Shown: positions 11,076-23,725 of the stretch, in pieces | Layout: each line of letters starts with the position of its first letter | Numbering within the stretch: the stretch's first letter is position 1 | From: Stercorarius parasiticus | Lineage: Eukaryota > Chordata > Aves > Charadriiformes > Stercorariidae | Direction of reading: 5' to 3' | DNA: 64,000 nt | Assembly (NCBI GenBank): GCA_013396915.1 | Contig: VWZL01001352.1 | Coordinates: forward strand, 211,389-275,388 | Made by a program: the position numbers and the translations under genes | Notes under the pieces: model-generated | What the model was told of the DNA's origin: nothing | Databases searched by the model: none | Seen by the model: only the letters and a program-made list of their open reading frames with translations

Positions 11076-12860
11076 GGAAAATAATGGACTATGGCCTAGC
11101 TTTCTATTCTGTGGTTAGGTCACTCTCCAGAATCATAAAAGTTGAAGTTTATAATGCAGAAAATGAACCCGGGTATTCTGCCCCACTGTGTTCTAGCCTG
11201 TATCAGAATGTGGATCAAAACTACCATGACTCAGATGGTATTGGCTTCTGTAACTTCTCTGAGGAGCACCATCCTACAGATGTGTGTACAGTGCTCTGGA
11301 AGCATCCCTTTTTGCTCCAAGTCTCCAAAGATCTTAGTTGGGAAACACAACATTTCTGCATCCTAGTCAAGTTTGGACATGAAAAAAGTGCAAAGAAAAC
11401 GTTTCAGTCCTGTCACAACTCCTTCCTTCACAGCATGGAAAGAAACACAACCTTAGACTCTACAGAAGTATAACTAAAAATAAAACAATAAAAAATGCTT
11501 ATGATATACTTATGGAGCCTAGGCATTTTCTGGGTTCAGATAGCAGCTGAGCATTAAAACACACATCTAAGTTCTACCAGTCTCCAACATAAGGTAATCA
11601 ACTGCTTTCTGGGATCTGGCTGGAGATGGATCAGATATGGATTGGCCGAAGCCGATTTTTCCCAAGCTGATCCATTGCCCTACTTTAGACTTTACTGGAA
11701 CTATTTTTTAAATAAATCATTACTCATAGTCTTTATCTATACTAGTGTATATAACCATCTTACGAGAGGTGTCACCCTACAGTGTGGTACAGATTGAGTC
11801 ATATCTATTTGGCTCAGGTCTAGCTACTTCCAGAACAGATTGATGGCATTTGCATTACAGGTCATGTATGCCTAGGCAGTTGGGGTCCCATGTAGCTCCT
11901 GAGAATCAGAATCTTTTTCTTTTCCTGTTTAAAGTGTCTGACATACTGTTCAGATTATTTTACAGGAAAGTTATTTTTATATCTTCCTTGATTTAGGGTA
12001 TGGTACTAGCTAATATGAGCATGACTTAGAGTCTGATAGGGTTTAAGCATATTCATTAAAGTAGAAAGAACCCAATCTGCCGCTATTTCACCTTTGCTGG
12101 ATTTGGAGAGTGGCACTGGGATGAACTTCTAAAACCATGCAAGGTTTTTTTGGACAATACGTTGACTCACTTTGACAATGAACCTGTGCAAAAATTAATA
12201 GACACAGTGTAGATGTGCAGAGACAGAAACAAAATGGTGATGTGAGCAGCCGTAAAGGTGTCCTGATTAGAAGGGGAAAGTTACTGAATAGAAGAAAATG
12301 TCTGCTGAAAAATACTGACAGAGAAATTGCCTACCAGCCAGGGAGCTGTGAGCCTGGAAACTAGACCTTGGAAGCAGAAACATCCTTGACAAGTGGTGCT
12401 AGCATCTTTGAAGTACAGCTGGGTACCTAGAAACCAGAGGTAACCTGAGATACCATCGATAAGTGCAAAATCCAAGAAACTGTAATGGCAACTTATCATC
12501 TGAAAAAGTGGAAACAGTCTGGGAAAATAAAATTAGTTTGAAAGAACAGAAAACATCATCATCTCTTGTCTGTTACAGGTGAAAAATAGAGATTATCAGC
12601 ATCTATTGGCTGTTCAAAATGCTGGTGTCCTATGCCTTCATGTCTCTGTGATATAAAAAGGACTTTATTTTACCCCAAATATAGCCTCTCTCTCTGAGAA
12701 CTCCCCATGTAGTTTTCATTTCCTAAACAGGCTGAATTCTCTGCATGAGCTTTCTACAAGATCTTGGACCCTTGCTGGGGATGCCTGGCTGACTCCAGAC
12801 TCTGATGGAGTTTTTTATTTTTTATTTTTCAGATGATTTTTTTTTTTCAAAGATGATCAA
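11076..12860. other. Mostly unassigned DNA
   Basis: A 129-codon open frame lies at 11084-11473 on the plus strand, directly after the LTR-type fragment. It has no domain I recognise, and it may be LTR remnant or chance. The rest shows no gene or repeat that I can name. Confidence 0.5.
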
Positions 12861-13069
12861 GATCCAGCACTTCAATGTCCCTCTTGTAGAGAGGGGCCCA
12901 GAACTGAACACAGTACTCGAGGTGAGGCCTCACCAGTGCCGAGTACAGAGACACCATCACTTCCCTGCTCCTGCTGGCCACACTATTCCTGATACAGGCC
13001 AGAATGCTGTTGGCCTTCTTGGCCACCTGGGCACACTGCTGGCTCATGTGAAGCTGGCTCACCCACAGG
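12861..13069 (-). mobile_element. CR1 LINE fragment, ORF2 C-terminal part
   Basis: The minus-strand frame reads [37 protein letters not shown] and [13 protein letters not shown], then IEVLDL. This is the conserved segment downstream of the CR1 RT domain. Both ends are lost: there is no 3' UTR tail on the left and no RT core on the right. The copy is internally open over about 65 codons but is an isolated fragment with no function of its own. Confidence 0.9.
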
Positions 13070-13394
13070 TCAGGTAATCTTTTAAGTTGTGACAAACGGT
13101 GAGATAAACTACTTGACAGATTTACTCATTTTAAGTATGTCAGAGTCCAGTACACTCTAACCAGGTTCTCTGAGATATTCCACACATGGAGGCTGTAATC
13201 TTTGATATCAGTTTCATTTATTTTAAAGATAGTTGATGCTACACAGGATTTCTGATTTAGCAGAGTGATTCAAAATACACTGTATAACACAACCATATAT
13301 AAGTTACAGTTAGCAAAATACAGCAAGTGCTGTGCACAGTTCAATCACAATACCAATGTGATTCCCATTACCAGTCTCTATAATACGGTCACTG

Positions 13395-13800
13395 TCATGA
13401 CGCTGTGCATCCTCAGTCGGTGAGAGGTAATACATGGGTTGAAACATGCTCAAGCCCCTTGCTCTCTTTGAAATTCCTTTGCTAGTTGTCTAGTTTTTAT
13501 ACTCTGTGTTGTGCTGAGCCCCATATTCATGCCATCCATGTTGGTCTGGCTGACTTAAGGAGACAATCACACTTTTAAAGAACTCAGAGGAACATTTATA
13601 TTACCTGCTGATCAACTCAACTGTTGATAGTTATTTATCTAAAACAAAGGCCATCCTCTGGTTTGCTTTGTTTTGAGATTAAGTCACTTTGCATTACTCT
13701 CTGAGCTTCTTGGGCATATCACCTTGGCCCACCTCTGCTGAGCCTTCTTCCATTGTGGGAGTTATCAGTCACAAAGTGGCATATCAGGGCTCCCATTGGA
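13395..13800 (+). mobile_element. Dispersed repeat, copy 1 (probable LTR remnant)
   Basis: This stretch matches the reverse complement of 50640-51060 over several collinear blocks: TTTGCTAGTTGTCTAG, GGTCTGGCTGACTTA, TGATCAACT...CAACTGTTGATAG, GAGCTTC followed by GGGCATATCACC, and CCTTCTTCCATT. Similarity is moderate with small indels, so the copies are old. The block may extend left to about 13180. Length, repetition and lack of coding potential suggest an LTR, but I see no ends. The class is inferred; the homology is seen. Confidence 0.7.
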
Positions 13801-16800
13801 AAACAAATAAAATCATAGAGAAGTCATTTGTCTATCACCAGCAATAAAATATTAGTTGGTTTAGTTTGTTAATATTCTCTCCTAAATAGAAAGATTTATG
13901 TACTAAGAAGATCTATCATACTTAACTCTAGACAACAAAAAGTCATGAGACTTTCTGTACAGTTAACAGGGTGACTGGGTGACTAGGCTTTAGCTTCAGA
14001 TGGTTGGTTGATTCTGGATGACAGTGAGTGTACAATTAGGTTGATTGTATTGAGAAATCCCAGTCTTTCAGAAATCTGTAAAGCTTTTATTTCAGCCTAT
14101 TAGGTCATTGAACAACAGTTTACAAGTAGATTTTCTATTAGGAGAGAACCATGCTCTAACATATATATAGTTATTTATTAGAGCAATTTTCCATGTTTTC
14201 CGGTTTTCCCATACCACCACCAACAACTACTTCAGCTGTGGACATATGTGCATCTGCCATTCTGTTAGGACAACTCTTTCCAGTATATATCACTTCCTTG
14301 CACTGGATTTTCAATATGATAAATTATTTGTGATTGTACTATAATGACATTGTAGGGGAATTGAGAATTTTTTCTCTATAGAAAAGGAATGAATCATTTA
14401 CTACTGGTGAGTAGGCAGTAAAGAGATTTCCCAGAAGAGTTACACATAAATTAGAAGCAATTAACACACACAGTCTGCAACAGAGGCTAAAAGAATGCAC
14501 TACAAAAGTGGACACTATTGAAAGACACACATCAATATTCCTTTGTTAAGTATCATAAACTGAAATCACTTAATTCTGATAATTTCTAAAACTGTTTAAT
14601 TATCCAATGTCTGATGGTGTTTGAATGCACAAAAATATACATCCAGAATATATTATCAAGTGACTCTTTTCGTGAGTTATCAGGAAATTGTTCTTAATTG
14701 TTCATAGTTGTACCATTGCACATGAATACACAAAAAAATAAAAACTTTTCTGTTAAGCTTACTGATCTCATTAATGCAAAGCTTTCTTTTCAGTTTTCAG
14801 AAAGATAGGAAACTGGATCTAAATATGCCAAATCATAAAAAAAACAAACAATGCATATTAGCACAACAATCAACACAGACCATGCAGAATTTGCTCAAAG
14901 AGAATGACTTACAGTTATAAACATAGGGTTGGTAGGAGTGAAAGGGGAAGTTGGTGCACTTGAGTTAGGCTGCTAAATCTAAAGTTATTTTCCCAAGTCA
15001 GTAAAATCCATAGTAAATAAAGACTTTTTAAGGTGACTTACCAAAAATCATTATGAGGTAAGGAATGTGACCATAGTGAATGTTACAGGAAAGTACCTTT
15101 ATTGCCATACAGAAACAAGTAAGTAGTTTCAATGTCTGGAAGAGAATGTTATTATCACTTAGACAATAGATGACCCAAAATTTCACCTGCCAACCAATGT
15201 ACTAGACTTTTACTGAGTGCAAATGTTATTAAAAAAGATTATTCTGACCTTAAACAGCATCTCCAGTTTTCCACTCCTACTGGGTCCAACCAGTATCTTC
15301 ATCCTTCCTCCATTATCTCGCATCTGTACTCCTTCCGGAATGCAACCCTGATTTTGCCTCTTAAGAAATGTAGCTGCCTGGCCACAATTTTGCTGAAAGA
15401 TCACTCTTAAGTACTTGCCTTTGTTCTCCCATTTGTATTTGAGTAACTGTAGAAACTCTCTGAATGAGTAATTCATACTGCCCCTTTTCATCTCTTCACA
15501 TTTCCTTCTGAGCATCTTCTCTCTAAGACTGAGTTTCATCACCAATTTACATAAACTTCTGCTAGCAGCTAAACCCTGGAGTCTCTCTTTTCTACAGTCT
15601 CACCCTAAGACTGGTAATGAATTACATGTTTCTTTTGTTTCATTTTCTTTAGCTGGGAAAGGAAGATAAAACGGAAAAAAAATCCTTCTGAGCACCTTGA
15701 AAGGCTACCTTAGAGGAAGAAAAATTCCAAAATCGAGTAGAGTTAATAATTTATGACTAAAATTCAAAATTGTTTGTAGCAAAACAAGAATGAAATATTT
15801 TTGTACTGCTTCACATGAAAATTGTCCATGAAAACTGATTGGACTAGAGATGATACATAGCATCCTCTGAATGGATTTATTCAGTTTCAGAATGCCCCAG
15901 AAGCTGTGCACCAAATACGGCACAGTAATGACATTCTGGAAGAAGGGAAAACTCTTGTTGCTTCCACGTGCAACTTGTCAATTCCACAACTCAAGACCAA
16001 AAAGAAAAACTAGGCTATAGCAAAACTGAAACGATAGATTAAACTTCTGTTGCTCATTTTAGTCATTGTGAAGGAGCACTCCCAGTACACATTCAAATAC
16101 ACATGGCTTGCAGTTCTGGCCCAATGTATACTGTGAAGCATGCAAAACTGATTCTAGAACCTAAGAGGACAAGATGCAAGTTTCACACATTATTAACTTA
16201 TTGTTCATTGAATAGAATGCCAAGTTAAGTTTGTAGTGAGCAAAGGGAATACCAGCAAGGAAAAATGCAGCAAAAAAATTTAATTTTTGCTAAGATTCCA
16301 AGCTGAAATTAAAACCAAACAAACCAGATTCTAGAGCAAGCAAATAAATCCAAGGATGCAATGAATTATCTTCTCATTCTTCTTATATATGTATGCACTA
16401 TTATGGAAAAGCAAAACATACCCCAGTGAGTTCTGTTGTTATTTTTCTTCCTTACACCATGCTTGCAGTACAATGATATATTTTAAATTACAGTATTGTT
16501 TCTAGAAGGCCTAACCCCACAAAACTGTTGAAATGAGAATCATATTCTGGGGAACTCTTAGCTACATATTCTCAGTAGATTGTTACAATGACCCTATGTC
16601 AATTCATTCTTTTTCTTTTGTTCTCTCACCATGCTTTATTCATTCCTTGAAGCCCCACATGATTTCACTTAAAGCTTCTTTTGACAGCATGATTTCTTTG
16701 ATCTACATTTTTGTGAGCTTTTAATGACCACCAGGTATAAAAAGTATGTCTTACCCATGCTTACTGCCTGAAAAAATGTTTTATTTATAATTAGATCCCT

Positions 16801-16809
16801 GGACTCCAT
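13801..16809. other. AT-rich DNA without recognised repeats
   Basis: No transposon signature is visible. It contains one protein-like minus-strand ORF (15210-15539, listed separately). The remaining open frames look random. Confidence 0.55.
15210..15539 (-). other. Unassigned 109-codon ORF with protein-like composition
   Basis: I do not recognise this frame. From the first ATG (15537-15539) it runs 109 codons, lysine/arginine-rich in the first third (EKMLRRKCEEMKR). A segment near residues 25-45 reads FREFLQLLKYKWENKGKYL, and a glycine/serine segment near residues 85-95 reads ILVGPSRSGKLEMLF. The FREFLxxLxYK...GKxL pattern superficially recalls the RuvC-adjacent region of TnpB/Fanzor-type proteins. 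However, there are no CxxC zinc pairs, no catalytic motifs and no second domain. It could be an exon, a decayed transposon piece or chance. A GT (AAGGTCAG context) follows the GKLEMLF codons and would suit a splice donor, but no partner exon is seen. Confidence 0.15.
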
Positions 16810-16810
16810 G

Positions 16811-16910
16811 GGGTTAGATCCTAACTTCATTTATACTGGTGTAAATCTGAAGTGAATTACAAAGGCAAACTAGAGATAAATCTGAGTAAAACAACACCAG
16901 AATCTGACCC
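16811..16910. mobile_element. Ancient palindromic MITE-like DNA element
   Basis: The 100-bp element starts GGGTTAGATC and ends AATCTGACCC. The ends are inverted repeats matching at 8 of 10 positions, and the arms continue to pair imperfectly inward (TACTGGTGTAAATCTGAAGT against ACTCAGATTTATCTC in reverse). This matches a class of old non-autonomous DNA elements that I recall from bird and reptile genomes. The family name is uncertain. No transposase is encoded. Confidence 0.6.
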
Positions 16911-19295
16911 TACAGTACATCAGTCACATGTATCTGATAGCTTTTTTTGAAGTTAGGGACAGACCTGAATTTTGATCATATTCAAATATTGTAGTTTTCT
17001 TACTTGACAGCAAACCAAACCAAAACAAAAAAACCCTACACAAACTACCACAAGAACCTAAATCTAAATTTCCATAGTATTATCATGCTGTGATATTACC
17101 CTCATCTTTGACTTCCAAAATTGATAGTCTTTTCTACATTTTATGTAGATTTTAAATTAGACACAAGCTGCCTCTGATCCTGAGACTGAATGAAAAAGGG
17201 AGAAATGGAATGGAAAGAACAAGCATTTTTATTGAAAAATTATATAGTAGCTTTAATAAGACTGAAAAAAATGGCAGATGGAAAGATTACACTTTCTTAT
17301 TCTGGTCATCTTTGAAGATGTGTCTATATTGACTCAGAAAAATTAAAAGATCTGTTAATATCTGTGCTACTTCACAATTCATTAAAAAATCATTACTATA
17401 AGGGCTTCATATAAAAGAGACATTTTTCTTCTGTTTCCATCAAACATGTCTGTCAGAATGCATTTGCTGTCATGTTAAAAAAGTCATATTTCTGGAAAGC
17501 AGCACTTGTGGGAATTCCATTACTCTTAACATGGTAGCAGGATGGTATTGTGACTACCTGAGGGCACTTCTTCCATGCAGCTGTTTGAAATATTCATAGT
17601 GCCATATAAATCAGTTCTGATATGGTTCTGCATATGAACAGAGTATATTAATGTTGCAATTATTTAAAAAAAAAAAGAACTTTTTCCTTTTTTTTTTTCT
17701 TACACGTGGGACTTGAGAATGAAGAGGACAACACTTGCATTATTTATTTTATCACATGAGAGTCTAACGTTTAAAATAAAAACCCAATTGCTAAATGAAT
17801 AAAAGTCACACAACTGTCTTTCCTGAAGGAAGTTATACTTCAATCATTCTTTAATCATTTAATCGTACTTTGCTAAAGATATCTAAATTCAGTGAAGAAT
17901 GTTAGTATTCCTTTGAGATCTTCTGGACCATGCCAAAATTTGCAGAGCCATATTACTAATTTCTTAGTCCTTTTGGTACTGCTCGTAGGCAGAACAATTC
18001 CTTGGAGTGGGTGCGAGTCATTCTGAAAGCATAAAGTTTGTGAAATCAACTATCTGAAATCTAACAGCAAAATCAAGGCCTGGGTATTTCCATTTCCCAT
18101 TGTTTTACAAAAAAAAAATAGGGTCCTCTCCCAATCAGGAGACACCCTTTCAGGATACTAGAAAAAAGAAATAGATTGTTTTTCACTTTAGATGATCTTG
18201 ATACTAAAAATCTGCTTTTTAGATGTTGCTAGCACAGAAAATGTTGAGGAACTAGAAGATTGATTTGAGTGCACAATGTGGAAAAAATTAATTTGTAAGC
18301 TTATTCAACAGTAAAAGATAGTGTCTTGAAGGTTTTGTAGTCTATTTGAAATTAGCAGTGCAAGACTTTAGGGTAAAAGACACTGAGAAGCAACCAAAAC
18401 ATGTTCATTGTCCTTATGCTAAGTAATGGGCAATGTAATTTTAGTTTTCTCAAGTGGTGCTTCTGCCAGTATACTGCTAGCAGAATATTGTGAAACCATG
18501 TCCTATCCTTTAGATAATGAGTAAGTATTTTACATGAACTGTGTTTCATTTTGAATACAAACATATTGCTGTAAAGAGATTTCTTGACTTAGTTGCCATA
18601 TTTCAACAGCAAACAGGCATCAACCTGAGATTCAGCATTTAGGAAAGTAAGTGGCATTTGTAACAAAATGGCTAAACTTTAATAATGAAATAATTAATTT
18701 AGAAAGAATAACAAATGTTTCCTTGTATTATTGTTTCATATAAAAGACCATTTACCTGTCAAAATACTTGTATCTCTTCCTTTTGTAGGGGATCTTGAGC
18801 AAGGTCCCTTAGAATTAAATAAAAAAAACCCAAATCCTGGATATCCTGAGAGTGCATACCACATATTCATAGACTATGTTAACCATCACTTTTATATGAA
18901 ATCACAAAATAATTTCTAATCAACATTTTGCGTAGAAGTTGATATGGATGTCCCATAAGCCAAGAAAGCTTTTTCCCAGTTACAGGAATGTCAACCTGCT
19001 GATCTTGTTCCTTAGAAAAATGGTTAAAGATAAGTTTCTATTAGGCTATTCTCTGTCCTTACTCTTAAATCCTGTCAAATATTGATAATCTGAAGTTGGA
19101 GAGAATAAAGAAGGAAAAGGAACATCTAGTCCCTAAGCAGGAATTAGAACTTGCAATTCAAGACTTTTAAGGAAACTTCTTTTCTACAGTTTTTTTTTTT
19201 TTACACTGTTGTTTCACAGTACACTTCTCTGCACAATTTATATCCATATTTATTGTGCAGCTTTAGTCCTATCTTTAAACAAAAGTCTCTGGGTT

Positions 19296-19326
19296 GATAC
19301 CATCAAACCTATAGGTTGATGGTATC
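19296..19326. repeat. 11-bp perfect inverted repeat
   Basis: Arms GATACCATCAA (19296-19306) and TTGATGGTATC (19316-19326) enclose a 9-nt spacer that itself contains the palindrome CCTATAGG. No context explains it. Confidence 0.8.
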
Positions 19327-20389
19327 TCAGGTTCTGCTTCTGCTCCTTTGAGAATAACAGAAATGGCATTCATATACATCAAAATGTGTCCCCTACACTT
19401 GAGACAGTATGCCAAATCTGGATATGCCTGTTTTTTTCATGATACTGTGAATAAATCTCAGAAGGCCCTCTAGAATATTCATTATAACTTTATGTTATAA
19501 CCTAACACAGAGATTCTCCACTTTGGTTAGCTGCTACAAAAAAAAGGAGTCTTTTTGGACAGTAAAGCAGTCCTTTCTTTTCCACTATTTTCTCTGTCAC
19601 CATGGTTTTTTTGAGAGGAATGACATGAAGCACTGAAGACACCTGGGTTCTTCATAACATCTGTAAGAAATGCGCTTGTTCGTTACGCTGAAAAAGGAAA
19701 AAATGTCTACTTTTTCATAGGGAATAGTGTTAGTTCAAGTTAAAAAAAAAATAGCCTTTGGGAGCAGATTTTTACACATGCTTCTAGTGCAAAAAATTCA
19801 ATATGATACTCTCCAGTCTCAGAGATCGATGTCAGTTCCCCATATCCATAATGCAGAGTCAAAGCCAAAGCAAAACACTGGGGTCCATAGACTGTGAAGA
19901 AACAGATTTTCTGCATGCCTTGATGTGGTACTCATGTTACTGGGAGGGGAAACAGGGAACAATGGATCGGGCGTGCATCCTGCTTTAGAGACACATGTTG
20001 TACAATACTGAAGTTAGGTTATCAGCTAATACGTGTTGTTAGCATGAAGGACCTTTGCAACCCACTATTACCTATCCTGACAGACAAACATTAAGCCTAA
20101 CAAAGAACATTATAAGAAGACATTGTATGGTTCAAAGGAAGTACAGCTGCTTTCACTCTACTGGGGTATTCCCTGACAGTTTGGGTAATTTAACGTAGTT
20201 TTGAAATCAGTAGAAAAGCCTATATCTCATATTAGTAAACAAAGCAGCATATTAACTTTCTGTTATATTTAGTTTGAAATGGAATAAGCCCAATAAAACA
20301 TTACAGTAGTAAAGAATATTTTAGTGAACAGTTATCATGTTCAAGAGAACACATTTGTCATGAGACTTCATCCAGACCAATTAATTAAC

Positions 20390-20600
20390 CTGAAAACTTG
20401 TTATGTCACATTTTAAAAATGTAACAGAAGCCTCCCCAGTTATTACGATGTCAGCTGGAGTGTGTGCTCTAAATTCATTAATAAAATATGTAGCTTCATT
20501 AGTTCCACTGTATTTCACTTTTGTAGGAGAAAATAATCACATTCATTGCATACTTCTAATAAGAAAGGAATCTCTTCAAGGCATACATAGATCATGAATG
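20390..20600. promoter_or_regulatory. Candidate conserved non-coding block
   Basis: Complex, repeat-free sequence with AATTAATTAACC just upstream and CATTAATAAAAT inside. It is flagged only by texture. There is no direct evidence of conservation or function. Confidence 0.15.
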
Positions 20601-21131
20601 TGATGTCTTAATTATGTAATGCGTAAATTCAAATGACTGATTGTCTGCATAAGAAATTATTCTCCAGTGCTGTGCTGCCATATCTAAGAAAATTTCCCTC
20701 TAATAATTCCTGAAACGGGAAGAAAGGATAAAAAAGATTACTTTTTTAACAAAAATTCTTTAAGCATGTTTAATTTATCTGGTTTCCGAGCATCAGTTCA
20801 TCACTAAATCCTTGAAATTTTCCACAGTGTTTTGTATTTAAAAAAACCCAAAAGTTTGGCTTTTGTGTTTGTATTTGCCTGGTTGCATTTTTAATGTTCC
20901 TACTTGATTAAGGGAGAACCAAAACCAATTTCTATAATTAGAAAGTTATAGCAAGTCATTGGAAAAGTGAGTATGTTTGCAGGAGACCTGTGGGAGATTT
21001 TGTCTTTGTGCCCAGATAATTAACAAGCTTGTCTATTTAATCCCAAAATGCAGCAAGTTTGATTTGATGAATTTACCTTGCAGTAACTCAGTTTTTTAAT
21101 TCTGGGGTTTTTTTGTGGTTTTTGGTGTTTG

Positions 21132-21151
21132 TTTTTTTTTTTTTTTTTTTT
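21132..21151 (+). repeat. Poly-T run (20 T)
   Basis: A continuous T run preceded by G/T-rich sequence from about 21108. It could be the A tail of an unrecognised minus-strand retrocopy, but no retrocopy body is visible on either side. Confidence 0.9.
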
Positions 21152-22033
21152 AACCAATGATTATTAAATTACTACTTACTGGGAGTTTATTAATCATAAA
21201 GAAGATAATCTTTCACCTGTAGGGTTTGCGTTCCATCCAGCTCAGCAGGAATTAAAAACTATTCCTATCTAATTAATTTCAGTGGTTCATACGTGAGAGA
21301 TTTTCGGTTTGAGTTCCAGTGTCACTAAATTACAACCATACTTTCATTAATTGCCAGACTCATCAGACAGCAAGAGCTTTAAAAACTCACTTAAACTGAA
21401 CTCTGTACTATCTACCTCCTTCATAAGGGTCAAGCCTGACTAAGAAAGCACATGTGGGGAGCAATCTTTGCTACAGACTTGTGAGCACACAAAATGAATT
21501 TTCTGAAGCTGGCAGGATGGAACCTCTCAGGCCCACTAGATCTACACCATGCTTTGAAGTTAATGTAATAGGTAGGTTGTAACTAGCCTAGCTGAGGAGC
21601 CATATTTTCTTAAGCATACTGAGAAAAATAGTCAGTCATTTAAAGTTCAGCATTTCTACAACCAGCCTCAGGACTGAGGACAGCAAAGGCTTTAAGTCCC
21701 TGCACCCTCTGCAATTCTCCCTCACTGGGTCTTTTTTATTCAGGTACCTTTACCATACACAAAGACACTCATCAAACAGACAGCTTAAGAGTTATTTATT
21801 TACACAGCAATTATCTTTTGTCAAATACAAACAAAAGATAGCTATGAATACAGTGGTACTAAGCTGAACATTATATTAATATGCTCAGCACTGTGGATGA
21901 GACACCCAATCAGTTTCTGCTGGACAGGCATGTGCCAATTAAGTGAGGTATAATTCTTTCCTTGCAACAGGGTGATCCTTGATGTTGCTATGTTACTATA
22001 CATTTTTTCCTTAGGTTGCATACTTTTTCATTC

Positions 22034-22611
22034 ATCCTGGGCTGCACCAAAAGAAGTATGGCCAGCAGGTTGGGGGAGGTGATTCTACCCCTCTACTCCG
22101 CTCTAGTGAGATCCCACCTGGAGTACTGCGTCCAGCTCTGGAGTCTTCAGCACAAGAAGGACATGGACCTGTTGTTGATCAGAGGCATGGAGCACCGATG
22201 TTATGAGGACAGGCTGAGAGAGTTGGGGTTGTTCAGCCTAGAGAAGAGAAGGCTCCAGGGAGACCTTATAGCAGCCTTCCAGTACCTAAAGGGGGCCTAC
22301 AGGAGAGATGGGGAGGGACTCTTTATGAGGGAGTGGAGTGATAGGACAAGGGGTTACAGTTTTAAACTGAAAAAGAGGAGATTTAGATTAGATATTAGGA
22401 AGAAATTCTTTACTGTGAGGGTGGTGAAGCACTGGAACAGGTTGCCTGGGGAAGCTGTGGATGCCCTGGATATGTTCAAGGCCAGGCTGGATGGGACTTT
22501 GAGCAACCTGGTCTAGTGGGAGGTGTCACTGACCATGGCAGGGGGGTTGGAACTAGATGATCTTTAAGGTCCCTTCCAACCCAAACCATTCTATGATTCT
22601 ACGATTCTATG
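22034..22611 (+). mobile_element. CR1 LINE 3' part with intact 3' terminus
   Basis: The plus-strand frame 22016-22516 encodes the CR1 ORF2 C-terminus: [62 protein letters not shown], ending FKARLDGTLSNLV at a TAG. The 3' UTR follows with GGTCCCTTCCAACCC and ends ATTCTATGATTCTACGATTCTATG-like repeats at 22611. Compared with other copies here, roughly ten codons are missing between MDLL and RGMEH, an internal deletion. The element is 5'-truncated near 22034 and lacks the RT core. It reads through without a stop over about 155 codons, so it is among the younger copies in the window. Confidence 0.95.
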
Positions 22612-23480
22612 TTGGTACCTTTCCTCTTACAACTCTTCCTGTTAACAAATGCTTGTTACTGCTATCTACATGAAACTGTAGTTGTACCACACAAAGATCA
22701 ACAATAGTAAAAAAAAAATAAAATATATATATATACACAGATATTGACACCTGATCAATTAGAAAAATTGCAGTCAGAACCAAGCCAAGTAAAACAAAGT
22801 TACAGGCAAGTCAAAATAAGCTGAGACAAACCTCAAGCCTGACAGACCTCAATCTTCAGACCTTGCAAACTCAGTACAATATGAATAAATCCTGTTACAA
22901 GAAACAAGTGGAAACATCTTAAATCATTCAAAAAAACAAGAAAAAAGATATGATTTGATCTCTAATACTTTTCAAACTATTTTGAAAGACCATTTATTGT
23001 TTAATCAGTTTCCCACTATTGTTAATTGCTTATGGGATGCAGTAAAAGATCAGTAGGGGGTAAGGAAAGGCATATATAATCTTGCTGGGGCTTTTAGATT
23101 AGGGTTTTTTTTTTCATTTTTTCACATTAAATCTTTAAAATTCCTGTTAATGGAATCAGATGAGGGTTTTTTTTTAAATCATCATATTTATCACTTCTTC
23201 CTTTGACACTCATTTGGTATCTCAAATTTTTTTTTTCTTTTTCTCTTTTACAGGAGAACAGCTCGTGTTCTGGAGCTAAAATGGACCATTGCAGGAGAGG
23301 ACATTTCAGTATTATAGTTACTGTTATTACAGTACTTCAGAGTTGAATATTCACAGTATATGACGGTTTATCGAAATACCTATTGTAATGGCATAGCCAT
23401 CATCATGACGTTAGATTCTCTTCCATACAGTATGAATTATAAGTTAAATCCCAACCTTTAAATAAAGGGTCAAAGGTGTA
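22612..23480. other. AT-rich DNA with short simple repeats
   Basis: A TA repeat (22722-22735) follows an A run. T runs occur near 23104 and 23167. No gene or transposon is recognised. Confidence 0.6.
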
Positions 23481-23571
23481 ACATAATAACAAAAATAACA
23501 ATAACAACAATAATAATGTTATTATTATGATGTTATACCCATAAGCCATTATTATTGTTGTTGTTCTTGTT
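23481..23571. repeat. (AAC/AAT)n repeat forming a long imperfect hairpin
   Basis: A-rich trinucleotide repeats at 23481-23518 are mirrored by T-rich repeats at 23547-23571. Arms 23494-23518 and 23547-23571 pair at 22 of 25 positions around a 28-nt loop. The loop-proximal segment AATAATAATGTTATTATT is itself palindromic. Confidence 0.85.
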
Positions 23572-23622
23572 AATTGTTAATTTAATAATAATTAAACAAT
23601 TATTATTTAGTTATAAAAATTC

Positions 23623-23724
23623 TGGCTGGAGAGGATTTCAGGACACCTCTAGTCTAAGCTCCTGCTCTAAACAGGGCCATCTCTAAGGTCAGGTGAGGTT
23701 GCTCAGAGCTGTGCTGAGTCTGAA
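23623..23724 (-). mobile_element. CR1 LINE 3' UTR fragment, antisense
   Basis: Diverged minus-strand CR1 end: reverse of the 'AGGTCATCTAGTCCAAC' type motif followed by CAGGGCCATCTCTAAGG and GGTTGCTCAGAGC. It stops abruptly where an oppositely oriented CR1 fragment begins. Confidence 0.75.
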
Positions 23725-23725
23725 T

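Larger units (their letters stand above)
16911..22033. other. AT-rich DNA without recognised genes
   Basis: Only homopolymer runs and small hairpins are seen, plus the candidate conserved block at 20390-20600. Frames of 60-70 codons look random. Confidence 0.55.
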
